Assembly: GCF_010092425.1 (NCBI RefSeq)
Contig: NZ_CP048030.1
Location: 496,001 to 560,000 of the forward strand
Length of the DNA: 64,000 nt
Direction of reading: 5' to 3'
DNA from: Sinimarinibacterium sp. NLF-5-8
GTDB lineage: Bacteria; Pseudomonadota; Gammaproteobacteria; Nevskiales; Nevskiaceae
A program made the translations under genes and the position numbers. The notes under the pieces were generated by a model. It was not told the origin of the DNA. It was given only the letters and a program-made list of their open reading frames with translations, and did not search any database. Shown here piece after piece: positions 62,001-64,000 of the stretch (position 1 is its first letter; every line of letters begins with the position of its first letter).

Positions 62001-63626
62001 ATGACGATTATTGAATCCAGAATTGATTCCACCAGCCCGCAGTTTGCGCGCAATCGGCAAGGGATGCTGACCTGTATTGAGGCCTGGCGCGCGGTTGAGG
62101 CCAAGGGGCGCGCAGAAGAAGCAGCCAAGCAGGCGCGCTTTGACAAGCGTGGGCAGTTGTTGCCGCGCGCGCGGGTGCAGCTTTTGCTGGATCGCGGGGC
62201 GCCGTGGCTGGAGCTGTCTACCGTGGCCGGTTACAAAATGCACGATGACAAGGACGGCTCGCTGGCAGGTGGTAACACCATTGCCGGGATTGGTTACGTT
62301 GAAGGCGTGCGCTGCATGATCAACGCCAGCAACTCCGCGATCAAAGGCGGCACGATGACGCCGATGGGCGTGCAAAAAGGGCTGCGGATTCAGGAGATTG
62401 CCTTGCAGCAAAAGCTGCCGGTGGTGTCGTTGATCGAATCCGGCGGCGCCAATTTGCTGTATCAGGCCGAGGTGTTCATCCCCGGCGGGCGCACTTTTGC
62501 CAATCAATGCCGTCTGTCGGCGGCGGGTATTCCGCAGGTCACGGTGGTGCATGGCTCGTCCACCGCGGGCGGCGCTTACATGCCGGGCTTGTCGGACTAC
62601 GTGATCATGGTGCGCAAGCAGGCCAAGGTGTTTTTGGCCGGGCCACCGCTGCTCAAGGCCGCAACCGGCGAGATTGCGATTGACGAGGATTTGGGCGGTG
62701 CCGAAATGCACGCTGGCATCCCCGGCACCACCGAGTTTTTAGCCGAAAACGATGCTGACGGCATTCGCCTGGCGCGCGAGGTGATGCGCAGCCTCAACTG
62801 GAATGCCCAAAAACCGGCGCTGGCACTGCAAAGCGCGCGCGCGCCGCTGTACGACATTGACGAGCTTTGTGGCGTGGCCTCGCCCGATTATCGCCAGCCG
62901 TATGACTGCCGCGAGGTGATCGCGCGCCTGGTGGATGGCTCCGAGTTTTTGGAGTTCAAGGCCGATTACGACAACCAGACCATCTGCGGGCGCGCGGTGC
63001 TGCAGGGCCACGCCATTGGCATCATTTCCAACAACGGGCCGATTACCACCCAGGGCGCAACCAAGGCCGGGCAGTTCATCCAGCTGTGCTGTCAGGCCAA
63101 TATCCCGATTGTTTATTTAATGAATACAACGGGTTATATGGTTGGCAGTGAAAGCGAGCAGGGCGGCATCGTCAAGCACGGCTCCAAAATGATTCAGGCG
63201 GTGGCCAATGCCACGGTGCCGCAAATCACCATTGTTATGGGTGGCTCGTTTGGCGCGGGCAACTACGGCATGTGCGGGCGCGGCTTTGGACCGCACTTTA
63301 TTTTTGCCTGGCCGAATTCGCGCACCTCGGTGATGGGCGGCGAACAGGCTGCGGGCGTCATGGACATCATCACCCGCGAAAAATGGCGCAAGCAGGGTAA
63401 AACCCTGAGCGAAGCCGACGAAAAAATGCTGGGCATGTTCCGGCAAAAAATCATTGATCAGTTTGAGGCCGAATCCCACGCGCTGGCGGCCAGCGCGCGC
63501 CTGTTTGACGATGGCCTGATTGACCCGCGCGACACCCGCAACGTGCTCGGCCTGTGCCTGTCGGTGTGCCGTGAGGCGCAGCAGCGTGCGGTGTTTGGCA
63601 ACAGCTTTGGCGTGGCGCGGCTCTAA
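62001..63626 (+). CDS. Acyl-CoA carboxylase, carboxyltransferase (beta) subunit
   Basis: The product is 541 residues from the ATG at 62001. The two crotonase-like halves of biotin carboxyltransferases are clear: [60 protein letters not shown] and [20 protein letters not shown]. It transfers CO2 from biotin to an acyl-CoA. The family includes methylcrotonyl-, geranyl- and propionyl-CoA carboxylases; I cannot decide the substrate. The biotin carboxylase gene follows 14 bp later. Confidence 0.85.
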   Translation: MTIIESRIDSTSPQFARNRQGMLTCIEAWRAVEAKGRAEEAAKQARFDKRGQLLPRARVQLLLDRGAPWLELSTVAGYKMHDDKDGSLAGGNTIAGIGYVEGVRCMINASNSAIKGGTMTPMGVQKGLRIQEIALQQKLPVVSLIESGGANLLYQAEVFIPGGRTFANQCRLSAAGIPQVTVVHGSSTAGGAYMPGLSDYVIMVRKQAKVFLAGPPLLKAATGEIAIDEDLGGAEMHAGIPGTTEFLAENDADGIRLAREVMRSLNWNAQKPALALQSARAPLYDIDELCGVASPDYRQPYDCREVIARLVDGSEFLEFKADYDNQTICGRAVLQGHAIGIISNNGPITTQGATKAGQFIQLCCQANIPIVYLMNTTGYMVGSESEQGGIVKHGSKMIQAVANATVPQITIVMGGSFGAGNYGMCGRGFGPHFIFAWPNSRTSVMGGEQAAGVMDIITREKWRKQGKTLSEADEKMLGMFRQKIIDQFEAESHALAASARLFDDGLIDPRDTRNVLGLCLSVCREAQQRAVFGNSFGVARL

Positions 63627-63640
63627 CGCGCGCGGTGAGA

Positions 63641-64000
63641 ATGACGATGACAACAAATCAACGATTTAACAGCGTTTTAGTCGCCAATCGCGGCGAGATC
63701 GCGGTGCGGATTTTGCGCGGCGCGCGCGCGCTGGGGTATGCCACCGTGGCGGTTTACAGCGAAGCCGATCGCGACGCCCTGCATGTGCGTCAGGCCGACC
63801 GCGCGGTGTGCATAGGCGCGGCAGCGGCGGCGGAGTCTTACTTAAATATTGAGCAAATCCTGTACGCCGCGCGCGTCAGCGGGGCGCAGGCGATTCATCC
63901 CGGCTACGGCTTTTTATCGGAGCGCGCGGAGTTTGCGCGCGCGGTGCAAGAGGCCGGTTTGATCTTCATCGGCCCCGATGCAGACGCCATTGATGCCATG
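63641..64000 (+). CDS. Biotin carboxylase subunit of the acyl-CoA carboxylase (cut at the right edge)
   Basis: 120 codons are visible from the ATG at 63641 (another in-frame ATG at 63647). [40 protein letters not shown] and [20 protein letters not shown] are the N-terminal biotin-carboxylase domain. The ATP-grasp part and any biotin-carrier domain lie outside the window. It is the partner of the preceding gene. Confidence 0.92.
   Translation, partial: MTMTTNQRFNSVLVANRGEIAVRILRGARALGYATVAVYSEADRDALHVRQADRAVCIGAAAAAESYLNIEQILYAARVSGAQAIHPGYGFLSERAEFARAVQEAGLIFIGPDADAIDAM

Overview
The window holds two DNA types joined near position 21,415-21,460. The right two thirds (about 21,460-64,000) is ordinary chromosome of a gammaproteobacterium. 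Its gene order and content (DUF2069, hda, an AI-2E/PerM transporter, DUF2066, purM-purN, prmA-fis-purH, psd, prmB-aroC, the type IV pilus minor-pilin operon, a TolC/MFP/RND pump, and several acyl-CoA enzymes) suggest an aerobic fatty-acid user, perhaps of the Nevskiales/Solimonadaceae or a relative. That placement is inference. This DNA is strikingly rich in alternating GCGCGC runs, which are sparse to the left.

The left third (1 to about 21,415) is a genomic island. It ends in the 3' half of a tRNA-Asn gene (anticodon loop to CCA) with no matching 5' half, which is the scar expected where an element has integrated into tRNA-Asn. Next to it lies a plasmid-type partition module: a ParA/ParF ATPase, a ribbon-helix-helix partner and upstream iterons. 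The rest is phage- or plasmid-like cargo: GlyGly-CTERM secreted proteins (two divergent trypsin-like proteases, a Calx-beta repeat protein and an orphan tail remnant), an RtcB RNA ligase, a phage-type ATP-grasp protein, a DUF5664 nucleotide hydrolase-like protein, two orphan DNA methyltransferases, a DUF3268 zinc-finger protein, a cupin, several tiny membrane proteins, and an HTH-ImmA/DUF4411 toxin-antitoxin-like pair split by an IS3-family element. No integrase is in the window.

The most unusual thing is how the island is wired. Many genes sit in their own cassette built from repeated parts. (a) About ten promoters share a DnaA-box-like TTATCCACAGG set 19-21 nt upstream of a TAGAGT hexamer. 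(b) Five 41-nt palindromes abut some of these promoters. (c) Four leaders share a small hairpin with a CTCA loop and changing but paired stems, three of them followed by a Shine-Dalgarno that lies in or beside a second hairpin. (d) Three 3' UTRs carry a hairpin with invariant loop ACGCGA, a second hairpin, and an invariant ATCGC whose UCGC could pair with the loop. The stems covary, which points to a structured, probably pseudoknotted RNA. (e) Seven terminators reuse one ACCCACTG/CAGTGGGT stem. I consider (d), with (c) and (a), the best candidates for something undescribed.

Chromosomal layout after the junction: 21.6-26.8 kb, replication control (Hda), a membrane transporter and purine synthesis (purM, purN); 26.8-33.1 kb, acyl-CoA metabolism (glutaryl-CoA dehydrogenase, acyl-CoA synthetase, SRPBCC protein, a tandem acyl-CoA dehydrogenase pair); 33.1-34.1 kb, an Mrr-like restriction gene broken by a frameshift; 34.2-34.9 kb, tandem intergenic repeats; 34.9-42.4 kb, a leftward run of a double-GST-N protein, purH, fis, prmA, a BepA-like protease, psd, a copper chaperone and a SCO protein; 42.5-46.1 kb, prmB, aroC, repeats and an MFS transporter; 46.1-53.2 kb, type IV pilus minor pilins and PilY1; 53.5-60.0 kb, a TetR-controlled RND efflux operon; 60.0-64.0 kb, repeats, a succinate-semialdehyde dehydrogenase and the start of a biotin-dependent acyl-CoA carboxylase operon.
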